Assembly: GCF_022654015.1 (NCBI RefSeq)
Contig: NZ_CP073063.1
Span: 1,054,001-1,118,000, forward strand
Direction of reading: 5' to 3'
DNA length: 64,000 nucleotides
DNA from: Brevundimonas diminuta
GTDB lineage: Bacteria > Pseudomonadota > Alphaproteobacteria > Caulobacterales > Caulobacteraceae
Shown here in pieces: positions 35,851 to 45,101 of this stretch. Both the position numbers and the translations under genes were made by a program. The notes below the pieces were generated by a model, which did no database searches, was not told where the DNA came from, and was given only the letters and a program-made list of their open reading frames with translations. Numbering within the stretch: the stretch's first letter is position 1; the number at the start of each line of letters is the position of its first letter.

Positions 35851-37960
35851 TGCGCCGATCCTGATGAAGGACGGCATGGCGCGCCCTACGGGACGCGACG
35901 TGATCGGCTGGCTGAACCGCGGCGAAGTGCTGATGGCGGTCGGCGTGATCGGCGTGATCATGCTGCTGATCCTGCCGGTGCCCAAGTTTCTGCTGGATCT
36001 GCTGCTGGCCTTCTCGCTGGTGTCCAGCGTGCTGATCCTGATGACCGCAGTGATGATGAAGCGGCCGCTGGACTTCGCCATCTTCCCGACGGTGTTGCTG
36101 GTCTCGACCTTGTTCCGTCTCGGTCTGAACCTGGCCTCCACGCGCCTGATCCTGACCCACGGCCAGGAAGGTCACGATGCGGCCGGTCAGGTCATCAACG
36201 CCTTCGGCCAGCTGATGATGGGCGGCAACTTCATCATCGGGGTGATCATCTTTGCGATCATTCTGGTGGTGAACTTCGTCGTCATCACCAAGGGTTCGAC
36301 CCGGATTGCCGAAGTGTCCGCCCGCTTCACCTTGGACTCCATGCCGGGCAAGCAGATGGCCATCGACGCCGATCTGTCGTCGGGCCTGATCACCGAGGAC
36401 CAGGCCAAGCTGCGTCGCAAGGAGCTGGAGCAGGAATCGACCTTCTTCGGCGCCATGGACGGCGCCTCCAAGTTCGTGCGTGGCGACGCCGTCGCCGGGC
36501 TGATCATCACCTTCATCAACGCCATCGGCGGCATACTGATCGGCACGCTACAACACGGCATGCCGGCGATGGAGGCCGCCAACACCTATGTCCAACTGAC
36601 CATCGGCGATGGTCTGGTGACTCAGGTGCCGGCCATCATCATCTCGATCGCCGCGGGCTTCCTGGTGTCCAAGGCCGGCGTCGAAGGCACGGCGGACAAG
36701 GCGATGGTGACGCAGCTGGCGACCAATCCCGTGTCGCTGGGCGTGGTGTCGGGCGCCGCCGGTCTGATCGGTCTGATCCCCGGCATGCCGCTGATCCCGT
36801 TCGCGGCCCTGGCCATCGGCTCGGGCTTCATGGCCTGGCGGCTGGGCCGCAATCGCTTGAAGCCTCAGCCGACAGAGGCGGAGATCGCGGCGGCGGCTGC
36901 GGCCGCAAAACCCAAGGAAGACGTCGAAGAGCCAATCGCCAACGTGCTCACCATCGACGAGGTGAAGATCGAACTCGGCTATTCGCTGCTCAGCCTGATC
37001 AACGATCTTGAAGGGCGCCGCCTGACCGACCAAATCCGCGCGCTGCGCCGATCGCTGGCCCAGGAATACGGCTTCGTCATTCCCCAGGTGCGCATCCTCG
37101 ATAACATGCGCCTGCCGACCCAGGGTTACGCCATCCGCATCAAGGAGATGGAGACGGGGGCGGGCGAGGTGCGGCTGGGCCACCTGATGGCGATGGATCC
37201 GGCCGGTCGCCAGGTCGAACTTCCGGGCGAGCATATGCGCGAACCCGCCTTCGGCCTGCCGGCGACCTGGATCGAGGAAGGTCTGCGCGAGGAGGCGACG
37301 TTCCGGGGCTATACGTTGGTCGATCCGTCGACGGTCCTGACGACCCATCTGACCGAGATCCTGAAAGACAATATGGCCGATCTGCTGTCCTACGCAGAGG
37401 TGCAGAAGCTGCTGAAGGAACTGGGCGCCGAAGAGAAGAAGCTGGTCGAGGAACTGGTGCCCAGCGTGGTCACCGTCACGACGCTGCAGCGGGTGTTGCA
37501 GTCTCTCCTGCGCGAGAAGGTGTCGATCCGCGACCTGCCGGCGATCCTGGAAGGCCTGGCCGAGGCCGCGCCGCACAGCTCCAGCGTCACGACCCTGGTC
37601 GAACACGTTCGTGCGCGCCTGGGCCGCCAGCTGTGCTGGCAGAACAAGGACGGCGAAGGGGCCCTGCCCATCGTCACCCTGTCGCCGGAATGGGAAAACG
37701 CCTTCGCCGAAAGCTTGATCGGCAATGGCGAGGACAAGCAGCTGGCCATGGCGCCGTCCCGCCTCCAGGACTTCATCCGCGCCGTGCGCGACACCTTCGA
37801 GCGGATCGCCATGACGGGCGAGAATCCGGTGCTGCTGACTGGCCCGATGACGCGGCCCTATGTGCGATCGATCATCGAACGTTTCCGCGGCCAGACCGTC
37901 GTGATGAGCCAAAATGAAATCCATCCCAAGGCCCGGCTGCGGACCCTGGGCCAGGTCTGA
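35843..37960 (+). CDS. flhA: Flagellar export apparatus protein FlhA
   Basis: Inner-membrane core of the flagellar type III export gate. The 705-residue product has about eight N-terminal helices (28-325) with LLDLLLAFSLVSSVLIL, FPTVLLVSTLFRLGLNLAST and the long loop GFNASTRIAE-like KGSTRIAEVSARFTLDSMPG, followed by the cytoplasmic ring domain. GTG at 35843 overlaps the beta-lactamase stop and gives the family-like MADAPI; an ATG seven codons later is possible. In Caulobacter flhA (flbF) follows flbD. Confidence 0.95.
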   Translation: MADAPILMKDGMARPTGRDVIGWLNRGEVLMAVGVIGVIMLLILPVPKFLLDLLLAFSLVSSVLILMTAVMMKRPLDFAIFPTVLLVSTLFRLGLNLASTRLILTHGQEGHDAAGQVINAFGQLMMGGNFIIGVIIFAIILVVNFVVITKGSTRIAEVSARFTLDSMPGKQMAIDADLSSGLITEDQAKLRRKELEQESTFFGAMDGASKFVRGDAVAGLIITFINAIGGILIGTLQHGMPAMEAANTYVQLTIGDGLVTQVPAIIISIAAGFLVSKAGVEGTADKAMVTQLATNPVSLGVVSGAAGLIGLIPGMPLIPFAALAIGSGFMAWRLGRNRLKPQPTEAEIAAAAAAAKPKEDVEEPIANVLTIDEVKIELGYSLLSLINDLEGRRLTDQIRALRRSLAQEYGFVIPQVRILDNMRLPTQGYAIRIKEMETGAGEVRLGHLMAMDPAGRQVELPGEHMREPAFGLPATWIEEGLREEATFRGYTLVDPSTVLTTHLTEILKDNMADLLSYAEVQKLLKELGAEEKKLVEELVPSVVTVTTLQRVLQSLLREKVSIRDLPAILEGLAEAAPHSSSVTTLVEHVRARLGRQLCWQNKDGEGALPIVTLSPEWENAFAESLIGNGEDKQLAMAPSRLQDFIRAVRDTFERIAMTGENPVLLTGPMTRPYVRSIIERFRGQTVVMSQNEIHPKARLRTLGQV

Positions 37961-38022
37961 TCCCGCCGACTTGGCAGTTTGGCGTTTGACGCGACGACGC
38001 GCCCCGCTAAAGCTCCGCCGTC

Positions 38023-39549
38023 ATGAGTCCGAACCCCCGATCCCAATGGTCGCGCCTGCGCGACTTCATGCGTACGCCGTCGTTGGCCCGGTCCATGTCG
38101 GCGATGCTGGTCCTTGTGTTCGGGCTGTTGATCCTGGTCAATGCGACGACGTTCGTGATGATCCAGCGCACGGCGTCGGTGAATCAGACCATTGAACACG
38201 CCCAGCAGATGCGCCGGGCGGCGCGCACGACCCTGATCGCCATGCTGAACGCCGAGACGGCCCAACGCGGTTTCCTGTTGACCGGGCGCAGCGACTTCCT
38301 CGAACCCTATCGCAAGGCGCAGGCGGACATGGCGCCGGCCTTGGCCTTCCTGGATGAGGGGGCGGCGCTTGACCCGACCCTGAAGGCGACCGTCGACCCC
38401 ATTCATCGCCTAGCCGATCGCAAATGGGCGGAGATGGAGCGCACCGTGTTGCTGGCCCAGCAGGGACGGATTGGTCAGTCGATCCAGTCCGTGCGCTCGG
38501 GCGAGGGCAAGCGCTATATGGACGAGCTGCGCGCGGCTATCGACACGTTCGACGCACTGAAATCCAGACGGATCGAGGATCGACGCATCGCCTCGGAGCG
38601 GTCCGGGGTTCTGACGGTGGCCATGAACGCCATAGCGGGGCTTCTGGTCATCATTCTGGCCTTGCTGTCGGCTTGGCTTGTGCGGCGTTATGTGGCCGAG
38701 ATTCAGGCGGCTCGCGCGACGCTCGACGCCGCCAACGCCAGCCTGGAGGACAAGGTTCGCGAGCGCACCGGCGACCTGATGCGCGCCAACGAAGAGATTC
38801 AGCGCTTCGCCTATATCGTCAGTCATGACCTGCGTGCGCCGCTGGTCAACGTCATGGGCTACACCTCCGAACTGGAGCAGGCGGGCAAGATCGTCGACAA
38901 GGCGATATACGAGGCCGAGAAGACGCGCGTGGTCGATCCCGAGATCGTCACCGCCGTGCGCGAGGAAATGCCCGAGGCCATCGGCTTCATCCGCGCCTCG
39001 ACCGAGAAGATGGACCGGCTGATCAACGCCATCCTGAAGCTGTCGCGTGAGGGGCGTCGCAACCTGCTTCCAGAGCCGCTGGACATGACGACGATGGCTC
39101 AGAACATCGCCAACAGTGTCCATCACCAAACCGAAGCCTCAGGGGCGCGCATCGAGGTGCAGTCGCTGCCGGAGATCGAGAGCGATCGCATTTCGATGGA
39201 GCAGATCGTCGGCAATCTGATCGACAACGCCGTCAAATATCTGGATCACGACCGCCCGGGCGAGATTGTCGTATCGGGCGAGGACGTGCCGGGCGGCTGG
39301 GTCGTCTACCGGATCGCGGACAACGGCCGGGGCATCGCCCCGCGCGACCACGAGCGGATCTTCGAACTCTTCCGCCGCTCCGGAAAGCAGGACCGTTCCG
39401 GCGAAGGTTTGGGGCTGGCGTTCGTCAGAAACAGCGTGCGCCGCCTGGGCGGCACCATCGACGTGGAGTCCGAGCTGGGTAAAGGCTCGACTTTCCTGCT
39501 CAAATTCCCCAAACGACTGATCCTGTCTGAACCCGGAGGCGCGCTGTGA
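38023..39549 (+). CDS. CHASE3 sensor histidine kinase
   Basis: A 508-residue membrane kinase. Helix 1 at about 26-48, a CHASE3 sensor domain (50-195) with MLNAETAQRGFLLTGRSDFL, helix 2 at about 198-221, a short coiled linker, then the kinase with His268 in YIVSHDLRAPLVNVMG, N box NLIDNAVKYLDHD, G1 RIADNGRGIAP and G2 GEGLGLAFVRN. The HisKA hairpin is longer than usual (about 20 extra residues after the His). Its stop overlaps the GTG of the next response regulator, so they are a coupled pair. The signal is unknown. Confidence 0.93.
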   Translation: MSPNPRSQWSRLRDFMRTPSLARSMSAMLVLVFGLLILVNATTFVMIQRTASVNQTIEHAQQMRRAARTTLIAMLNAETAQRGFLLTGRSDFLEPYRKAQADMAPALAFLDEGAALDPTLKATVDPIHRLADRKWAEMERTVLLAQQGRIGQSIQSVRSGEGKRYMDELRAAIDTFDALKSRRIEDRRIASERSGVLTVAMNAIAGLLVIILALLSAWLVRRYVAEIQAARATLDAANASLEDKVRERTGDLMRANEEIQRFAYIVSHDLRAPLVNVMGYTSELEQAGKIVDKAIYEAEKTRVVDPEIVTAVREEMPEAIGFIRASTEKMDRLINAILKLSREGRRNLLPEPLDMTTMAQNIANSVHHQTEASGARIEVQSLPEIESDRISMEQIVGNLIDNAVKYLDHDRPGEIVVSGEDVPGGWVVYRIADNGRGIAPRDHERIFELFRRSGKQDRSGEGLGLAFVRNSVRRLGGTIDVESELGKGSTFLLKFPKRLILSEPGGAL

Positions 39550-39968
39550 CGCAACCCGTCAAAATCATCATGGTCGAAGACGACCACGGCCACGCCAAAC
39601 TGATCGAAAAGAACATCCGCCGGGCCAACATCAACAACGAGATCAAGCATTTCGACGACGGCGGTTCGGCGCTCGATTATCTGTTCAGCGATGAAATCCT
39701 GACCAATGGTCCGCTGCTCATCCTGCTGGACCTCAACTTGCCGGATATGTCGGGCACGGACATTCTGGAGAAGGTGAAGGCCAACGAGCGCCTTCGCCGC
39801 GCGCCGGTGGTGGTGCTGACGACGACCGACGACAAGGTCGAGATCCAGCGCTGCTACGATCTGGGCTGCAACGTCTACATCACCAAGCCGGTGGACTATG
39901 AATCCTTCGCCGGCGCCATCCGTCAGCTGGGCCTGTTCCTGTCGGTGATCCAGGCGCCGGAGATCTGA
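39546..39968 (+). CDS. CheY-like response regulator (Rcp1-type)
   Basis: A 140-residue single-domain receiver. Acidic pocket EDD (11-13), phospho-acceptor Asp62 in [11 protein letters not shown], Thr in VVLTTTDD and Lys in YITKPVDYE. The pattern [17 protein letters not shown] and the long loop before Asp62 are typical of receivers paired with phytochrome-like kinases (Rcp1 type). It starts with GTG overlapping the kinase stop (GTGA). No output domain, so it probably acts by phosphotransfer or protein contact. Confidence 0.93.
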   Translation: MTQPVKIIMVEDDHGHAKLIEKNIRRANINNEIKHFDDGGSALDYLFSDEILTNGPLLILLDLNLPDMSGTDILEKVKANERLRRAPVVVLTTTDDKVEIQRCYDLGCNVYITKPVDYESFAGAIRQLGLFLSVIQAPEI

Positions 39969-41008
39969 CGATCGACGCGTCCCAGCCCATTCGCCTGCTC
40001 TACATCGACGATGATCGGGGTCTGTCCCGACTGGTCGAAAAGGAGTTGGGGCGTCACGGCTATGCCGTCACCTGCGCGCCGGACGGCGATGCGGGGCTGG
40101 AGCTGTTGCAGCAGCATGACTACGACGTCTGCGCGCTGGACCACTATATGCCGACGCGAGACGGGCTGGACGTCCTGCCGGACATCCTGGCCCTGACCAC
40201 GTCGCCCCCGGTCGTCTATGTGACGGGTGCGCAGGATGGGCGGATCGCGGTTGCGGCCCTGCGCGCGGGCGCGGCGGATTATGTCATCAAGGACGTGTCC
40301 GAAGACTTCACCTCCCTGCTGCGCTCGGCCCTGGAAGACGCTCTGCTGCGTCGCCGGCTGGAGCGCGAAAACGAACTGGCGCAGGAAGAAATCCGCCTGG
40401 CGCGGGATCGCGCCGAGGCCATGCTGCGCGAGGTCAACCACCGGGTCGGCAACTCGCTGCAGCTGGTGTCCAGCTTCATGTCGCTGCAGATGCGCCACGT
40501 CACTGATCAGGGGGCCAAGGACGCGCTACGCGAGTCCCAGGCGCGGATCGAGGCCGTCGCCCATGTTCACCGCCGGCTCTATACGTCGGGCGACATGAGC
40601 ACGGTCGCCATGGACGAGTATCTGGTCGGGCTGATGGACGAGCTGTCAAAGTCCATCGGACCGGACGAAGGATCACCCAAACTGACGCTCGACGCCGAGC
40701 CTCTGTCGGTCACCACCGATCAGGCCGTGTCCATCGGCGTAATCGTCACCGAGCTGGTCACCAACGCCGTCAAATACGCCTATGCGCCGGGGCAAGGAGG
40801 CGAGATTCGCATCCATCTGCGTCGCGAAAGCGAGCATCGCGTGATGCTGACGGTGGAGGACGACGGCCCCGGCATGGGTGACGGCACGCCCAAGGGGACG
40901 GGGCTCGGCGCCAAGATCATTTCCGCAATGGCTTCTGGTCTGCGGTCGGCGGTCGAGTTCGATGGCGCCCACGCGGGTGTGCGCGCCAGGTTGTCGTTCG
41001 ACCTCTAG
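39965..41008 (+). CDS. Receiver plus HisKA_2/HWE-type histidine kinase (non-canonical start)
   Basis: A receiver-kinase hybrid of about 347 residues. The receiver (about 9-125) has DDD (15-17), Asp59 in [12 protein letters not shown] and Lys in YVIKDVSED; the kinase has His159 in [17 protein letters not shown] and the ATPase boxes [17 protein letters not shown] and VEDDGPGMG. The frame is open from 39902, but no ATG, GTG or TTG occurs before TTG at 40046, which would cut off the first strand and the acidic pocket. Candidates are CTG at 39965 (CTGA overlap with the upstream stop) or ATC at 39971, 8 bases after GGAG. I give 39965 with low certainty on the exact base. Third gene of the signalling module. 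Confidence 0.85.
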   Translation: MTIDASQPIRLLYIDDDRGLSRLVEKELGRHGYAVTCAPDGDAGLELLQQHDYDVCALDHYMPTRDGLDVLPDILALTTSPPVVYVTGAQDGRIAVAALRAGAADYVIKDVSEDFTSLLRSALEDALLRRRLERENELAQEEIRLARDRAEAMLREVNHRVGNSLQLVSSFMSLQMRHVTDQGAKDALRESQARIEAVAHVHRRLYTSGDMSTVAMDEYLVGLMDELSKSIGPDEGSPKLTLDAEPLSVTTDQAVSIGVIVTELVTNAVKYAYAPGQGGEIRIHLRRESEHRVMLTVEDDGPGMGDGTPKGTGLGAKIISAMASGLRSAVEFDGAHAGVRARLSFDL

Positions 41009-41022
41009 GGTCAGCTTTCATC

Positions 41023-41466
41023 ATGTTGCAGTTCGGCGTTCGCAAACCCGCTTCGGATTATCGTCACCGCGCCACCGCGTTCGGCATTGTCGAGCGTGAC
41101 GGCCTGATCGCCTGTGTGCGCGTCGAGCGCGAGACCGGTCCCTATTTCGACCTGCCCGGCGGCGGCGTGGATATGGAGGAGACCGAAGTTCAGGCCCTGA
41201 TCCGCGAGTTCGTCGAGGAAACCGGCCTGACGGTCACGCCGCTGAACCGCATCGCCGAGGCCAGCCAGTATTTCGTGCGGTCCACGCGCGAGCCGGTGAA
41301 CAACGTCGGCGGCTTCTGGACGGCGACGGTGGCGGCCGAAAATCCCGATGCGAAATGCGAGAACGATCACACGCTGGTGTGGCTGGATCCGACCTTCGCC
41401 ATCTCGCGCTTGCGACACGATTCCCACGCCTGGGCTGTCGCCGTCTGGCTGCGCCGTCCAAGCTGA
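41023..41466 (+). CDS. Nudix hydrolase
   Basis: A 147-residue pyrophosphohydrolase. The Nudix box is GGGVDMEETEVQALIREF followed by VEETGL (about 46-69), matching GX5EX7REUXEEXGU. Substrate type cannot be told. It starts 14 bases after the receiver-kinase gene and may be read with it. Confidence 0.92.
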   Translation: MLQFGVRKPASDYRHRATAFGIVERDGLIACVRVERETGPYFDLPGGGVDMEETEVQALIREFVEETGLTVTPLNRIAEASQYFVRSTREPVNNVGGFWTATVAAENPDAKCENDHTLVWLDPTFAISRLRHDSHAWAVAVWLRRPS

Positions 41467-41473
41467 GCCTTAC

Positions 41474-41498
41474 GGAACGGGCCCTTGGCGAAGTCGTT
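41474..41498 (+). promoter_or_regulatory. EcfG (sigma-T) type promoter upstream of csbD
   Basis: GGAAC at 41474-41478 and CGTT at 41495-41498 are separated by 16 bases, exactly the alphaproteobacterial general-stress consensus GGAAC-N16/17-CGTT. It lies 52 bases before the CsbD start, and CsbD-family genes are known members of the EcfG regulon in several alphaproteobacteria. Confidence 0.75.
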
Positions 41499-41550
41499 TG
41501 TTTTCGGAACCGCAACGTTACGTCGCGGCGATGAAAATTAGGAGATTTCC

Positions 41551-41730
41551 ATGGCTGACCATGACCGTATCGAAGGCGCCGCCAAGAACATCGGTGGCAA
41601 GATTAAAGAAGGCGTCGGCAAGGTGACCGGGGACACCAAGATGCAGGCCGAAGGCAAGGCCGATCAGGTCGAAGGCAAGGTCCAAAATACTGTCGGCGGC
41701 GTCAAAGACAGCCTGCGCGACAAGGCCTAA
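41551..41730 (+). CDS. CsbD-family stress protein
   Basis: A 59-residue hydrophilic protein starting MADHDRIEGAAKNIGGKIK and carrying three repeated units of the form GK(I/V/A)...(E/Q)GK/GG, the CsbD-family pattern. Lys, Gly and Asp dominate; no Cys. AGGAG lies 6 bases before the ATG. The family is stress-induced (sigma-B in Bacillus, EcfG in alphaproteobacteria) with unclear function. An EcfG promoter upstream and a terminator downstream make it a single-gene stress transcript. Confidence 0.9.
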   Translation: MADHDRIEGAAKNIGGKIKEGVGKVTGDTKMQAEGKADQVEGKVQNTVGGVKDSLRDKA

Positions 41731-41755
41731 GCTTCCCTAGAATGCGCGAAGATGC

Positions 41756-41788
41756 AAAGCGCCGTCCGCGAAAGCGGGCGGCGCTTTT
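41756..41788. terminator. Bidirectional terminator between csbD and a convergent gene
   Basis: Stem AAAGCGCCGTCCGC (41756-41769) with GCGGGCGGCGCTTT (41774-41787), one T-G wobble and a GAAA loop; the arms end in AAA/TTTT, so it can work on both strands. Confidence 0.85.
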
Positions 41789-41796
41789 CTGTCCTA

Positions 41797-42294
41797 TCAG
41801 TCCTTGTCGCCCCACAGGGTCAGGGATAGCCCCTTCTTGTCGGCGCCATCGACCGGGCGGCACTCAGAGCTGAACCCGCCCCCGACCGGACGCGGACGAC
41901 AATCCATTTCGCGCAGGCTCGAGGGCGCGGCCGCCGTGCGTGACTGCGGGCCGCACTGAACGGCGTAGTCCGAACCCCCGGCGCTGGCCCGGATCATCTG
42001 GCAGTCGCCGGCCATGCCGCTGGGGCGCAGAGCTTCCGGCAGGTCCGGTCCCATGGCGATGGCGAGTTGTTCGCGCACCTCGGTCTGGCATTCGGCCATG
42101 GACGTCTGGCCGCGCACCAGCGGACTGCACCGTGCGCGCTCGAAGCCGAACGGATCGGCCAGGCCCCAGGCAGGCACATTGTGCTCGGGCGGCGGCGCTG
42201 GCGTTTCGACGACCGCCTCCGGCGCGGGCGCATCCCACACGACGGTCGGCGCAGTCTGTTGGAGGATAAGCAAGGCGAAGGCGGCGGCGATCAT
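41797..42294 (-). CDS. Secreted protein of unknown function
   Basis: A 165-residue protein with a short hydrophobic N-terminus (MIAAAFALLILQQTAP), probably a signal peptide, and a Pro/Ala-rich linker (APAPEAVVETPAPPP). The rest has six Cys (in ARCSPL, AECQTE, GDCQMI, VQCGPQ, MDCRPR, SECRPV), suggesting disulfides in the periplasm. I do not recognise a family. The downstream VWA gene lies on the same strand 45 bases upstream in genome order of transcription. Confidence 0.65.
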   Translation of the reverse strand: MIAAAFALLILQQTAPTVVWDAPAPEAVVETPAPPPEHNVPAWGLADPFGFERARCSPLVRGQTSMAECQTEVREQLAIAMGPDLPEALRPSGMAGDCQMIRASAGGSDYAVQCGPQSRTAAAPSSLREMDCRPRPVGGGFSSECRPVDGADKKGLSLTLWGDKD

Positions 42295-42339
42295 GGTCGG
42301 ACCCTTCGTAAAGGTTCAGGCGGTTCGCCCGAACGTCCT

Positions 42340-43518
42340 CTACCTTGTCAGGGCGCGCATCGCCTTGTCGAGGCCTTCGAGCGTCAGCGGGAACATCCGC
42401 TGCTCCATCACCTCACGCAACAGGCCGACGGAGGCAGTATAGTCCCAGTACCGCTCCTGAACCGGATTCAGCCAGACCGACTTCTCCCACTGTTGGCGCG
42501 CCCGCTTCATCCAGACGGCGCCGGCTTCCTCGTTCCAGTGCTCGACGGAGCCGCCGGGCATGGTGATCTCATAGGGGCTCATCGTCGCATCGCCGACGAA
42601 GATGGCGCGCCAGTCGCCGGGGTATTTGTGAAGCAGATCCCACGTCGGGATCCGCTCGGTGTGCCGGCGGCGATTGTCCTTCCAGACGCCTTCGTACAGG
42701 CAGTTGTGGAAGTAGAAGAACTCCAGGTTCTTGAACTCGGTCTTGGCCGCCGAGAACAGCTCTTCAACCAGCTTGATGTGACCGTCCATCGAGCCGCCGA
42801 TGTCAAAGAACAGCAGCACCTTGATCGTATTGCGTCGCTCGGGCCGCATCTGAATGTCCAGCCAGCCCTGACGCGCGGTGCCGTCGATGGTGCCGTCGAT
42901 ATCCAGTTCGTCCGGCGCGCCCTGTCGGGCGAACCGGCGCAGACGACGCAGCGCCACCTTGATGTTGCGGGTGCCCAGTTCGACCGTGTCGTCCAGGTTT
43001 TTGAACTCGCGCTTTTCCCACACCTTGACCGCCCGGCCATGCTTGCCCGGACCGCCGATTCGAACGCCTTCGGGATTATAGCCGCCGTGTCCAAAGGGGC
43101 TGGTTCCGCCCGTGCCGATCCATTTCGAGCCGCCGGAGTGACGCTCCTTCTGCTCTTCCAGGCGCTGCTTCAGCGTCTCCATCAGCTTGTCGAACCCGCC
43201 CAAGGCCTCGATCTGAGCCTTCTCCTCGGCGGTCAAATATTTTTCGTTCAGCAGCCGCAGCCAGTCCTCGGGAAGGTCGGTGCTCAGGTCTTCGCCCGAC
43301 CCGACCGACTCGACGCCCTTGAACACCGTGCCGAACACCTGATCGAACCGATCATAATGTTTCTCGTCCTTGACCAGGGCCGCGCGCGACAAGTGATAAA
43401 AGGCCTCGACCTCCCGCCCCGCCACGTCGCGATCCATGGCCTCCATCAGATGGAGCCATTCCTTCATCGACACCGGAACCTTGGCGTCGCGCAGGGCGGT
43501 GAAGAAGGGCAGGAGCAT
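42340..43518 (-). CDS. VWA domain CoxE-like protein
   Basis: A 392-residue protein of the CoxE-like VWA family (COG3552-related), usually partnered with a MoxR AAA+ ATPase that inserts metals or remodels complexes; no MoxR gene is in view. The N-terminus LPFFTALRDAKVPVSMKEWL is the family mark. The VWA metal-site motif is DIGGSMDGHI in place of DxSxS (Gly replaces the first Ser), in VLLFFDIGGSMDGHIKLVEE; a later GDATMSPYEI may supply the Thr/Asp. ATG at 43518 is used; a longer open frame upstream lies over the GNAT gene. Confidence 0.88.
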   Translation of the reverse strand: MLLPFFTALRDAKVPVSMKEWLHLMEAMDRDVAGREVEAFYHLSRAALVKDEKHYDRFDQVFGTVFKGVESVGSGEDLSTDLPEDWLRLLNEKYLTAEEKAQIEALGGFDKLMETLKQRLEEQKERHSGGSKWIGTGGTSPFGHGGYNPEGVRIGGPGKHGRAVKVWEKREFKNLDDTVELGTRNIKVALRRLRRFARQGAPDELDIDGTIDGTARQGWLDIQMRPERRNTIKVLLFFDIGGSMDGHIKLVEELFSAAKTEFKNLEFFYFHNCLYEGVWKDNRRRHTERIPTWDLLHKYPGDWRAIFVGDATMSPYEITMPGGSVEHWNEEAGAVWMKRARQQWEKSVWLNPVQERYWDYTASVGLLREVMEQRMFPLTLEGLDKAMRALTR

Positions 43519-43538
43519 GAGAGGGATGTGAACCCGGA

Positions 43539-44066
43539 TCAGTCGCGCCGCAAGATGAACTCGTGGTCGCGCCAGGCGCCGACGGGATAGTCGTATTCTC
43601 CCGCCTTCTCGAAGCCATAGGCGGCGTAGAGGCGCTGGGCCTTGTCGTTGCCGCTCCAGACGCCGATCCAAAGCGGTCCGTCCGTGTGGGTTTGCATCCA
43701 GTCCAGAGACAGCTTCAGCAGTCGGGTTCCCAGCCCCAGACCTTGCGCCGCCTTTGACACATAGAGCCGGCGCAGTTCCATGTGCGACGATCGAGCCTCG
43801 GGGTGGGGCAGACCATTGGGGCCGGCGTTGGCGAAGGCCAGCAGTTCGCCTTCGCGCTCAGCCACCCACCAGGCGCAGTCGGGCTCCGCCAACTTCTTCA
43901 ACGTCGGTTCCAGATCGAAACTGGCGTCCAGAAACGCGTGCAGATCAGCTTCAGGGTAAGGAATGCCGAATCCCTCGACAAAGGTGTCGATAAAGGTCTG
44001 ACGCCCCAGGGCGCCCAGGGCGGCTGCGTCTTCCGGGCGGGCAGGGCGGATCACGATCTCGGTCAT
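43539..44066 (-). CDS. GNAT-family N-acetyltransferase
   Basis: A 175-residue acetyltransferase. IVIRPARPEDAAALGALGRQ opens the fold, LRRLYVSKAAQGLGLGTRLL (about 105-124) carries the acetyl-CoA Q/RxxGxG/A loop, and NDKAQRLYAAYGFEKAGEY the usual C-terminal motif. Substrate unknown. ATG at 44066 gives the standard N-terminus; 73 bases separate it from the divergent deacetylase gene. Confidence 0.9.
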   Translation of the reverse strand: MTEIVIRPARPEDAAALGALGRQTFIDTFVEGFGIPYPEADLHAFLDASFDLEPTLKKLAEPDCAWWVAEREGELLAFANAGPNGLPHPEARSSHMELRRLYVSKAAQGLGLGTRLLKLSLDWMQTHTDGPLWIGVWSGNDKAQRLYAAYGFEKAGEYDYPVGAWRDHEFILRRD

Positions 44067-44139
44067 GCGTCGGCTGTAGCGCGCGCCTTGGTGCGCGTCA
44101 CGGGCGACAAGTCCAAAAGCCCGGCGTATCGTCGCTTCA

Positions 44140-45060
44140 ATGTCCCTGCCGATCTTCACACATCCCTCCATGCTGTCCCACACGCCGGGCGCGGGCCATC
44201 CCGAAAGTCCCGAGCGGCTCAAGGCGGTTCTGGATGCTCTGGAAGATGCAGGCCTGGCCTGCGACCGGCGCGCCGCGACCCAGGCCGAGGTTGCGGATCT
44301 GGAGCGGGTGCATCCCGCGGCCTATGTCGCACGCCTGCTGGACGCCTCGCCGGTCGAAGGCATGGTCCAACTGGATGCCGACACCGTCCTGTCAGCCGGC
44401 AGCGTGCCTGCGGCGAGGCTGGCGGCGGGGGCGACGATCGATGCGGTGCGAGCCGTGGCGCGGGGCGAGATGGATCGCGCCTTCGCCGCCGTGCGCCCGC
44501 CGGGCCACCACGCCGAGCCGGATCGCGCGATGGGATTCTGCCTGTTTTCCTCCGTCGCCGTCGCGGCGCGCGCGGCTCAGGCCGAAGGGATGGCGCGGGT
44601 GGCGGTGGTCGATTTCGACGTTCACCACGGCAATGGCACCCAGGCGGCGTTCGAAGACGACGACAGCCTGTTCCTGGCCTCCATCCACCAAATGCCGCTC
44701 TATCCCGGCACGGGCGCGGCGTCCGAGACGGGCGTCGGCAATATCGTCAACGCCCCGGTGGCGCCCCATGCGGCGCGCGAGAACTGGCGCGCCACCTTCG
44801 CCGGCGGATTGATGCCGGCGCTGGAATCGTTCCGGCCGGACCTGATCCTGATCTCGGCCGGTTTCGACGCCCACCGGCGCGATCCGCTGGCGCATCAGTC
44901 GCTGGAGGCCGAGGATTTCGCCTGGGCGACGCGTGCGATTCTGGAGGTCGCGCGCCGGACCTGTTCGGGCAAGGTTGTGTCGGCGCTTGAGGGCGGTTAC
45001 GACCTTGAAGGACTAGGCCGCTCTGCGGTCGCCCACGTCGTTGCGCTCGGGGAGGACTGA
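44140..45060 (+). CDS. Histone deacetylase / acetoin utilisation family protein
   Basis: A 306-residue zinc amidohydrolase of the HDAC-like superfamily, class II type. Active-site motifs: RPPGHHAEPDRAMGFCLF (about 118-135), FDVHHGNGTQAAF with the zinc His, ISAGFDAHRRDPLA with a zinc Asp, and EGGYDLEGL with the Tyr. Bacterial relatives act on acetylpolyamines or acetylated proteins; substrate unknown. Start ATG 44140. Confidence 0.92.
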   Translation: MSLPIFTHPSMLSHTPGAGHPESPERLKAVLDALEDAGLACDRRAATQAEVADLERVHPAAYVARLLDASPVEGMVQLDADTVLSAGSVPAARLAAGATIDAVRAVARGEMDRAFAAVRPPGHHAEPDRAMGFCLFSSVAVAARAAQAEGMARVAVVDFDVHHGNGTQAAFEDDDSLFLASIHQMPLYPGTGAASETGVGNIVNAPVAPHAARENWRATFAGGLMPALESFRPDLILISAGFDAHRRDPLAHQSLEAEDFAWATRAILEVARRTCSGKVVSALEGGYDLEGLGRSAVAHVVALGED

Positions 45061-45101
45061 GGACGCTTAACGCCTTGAAACCAAAGGCCCGTCCGTTTGT
45101 C

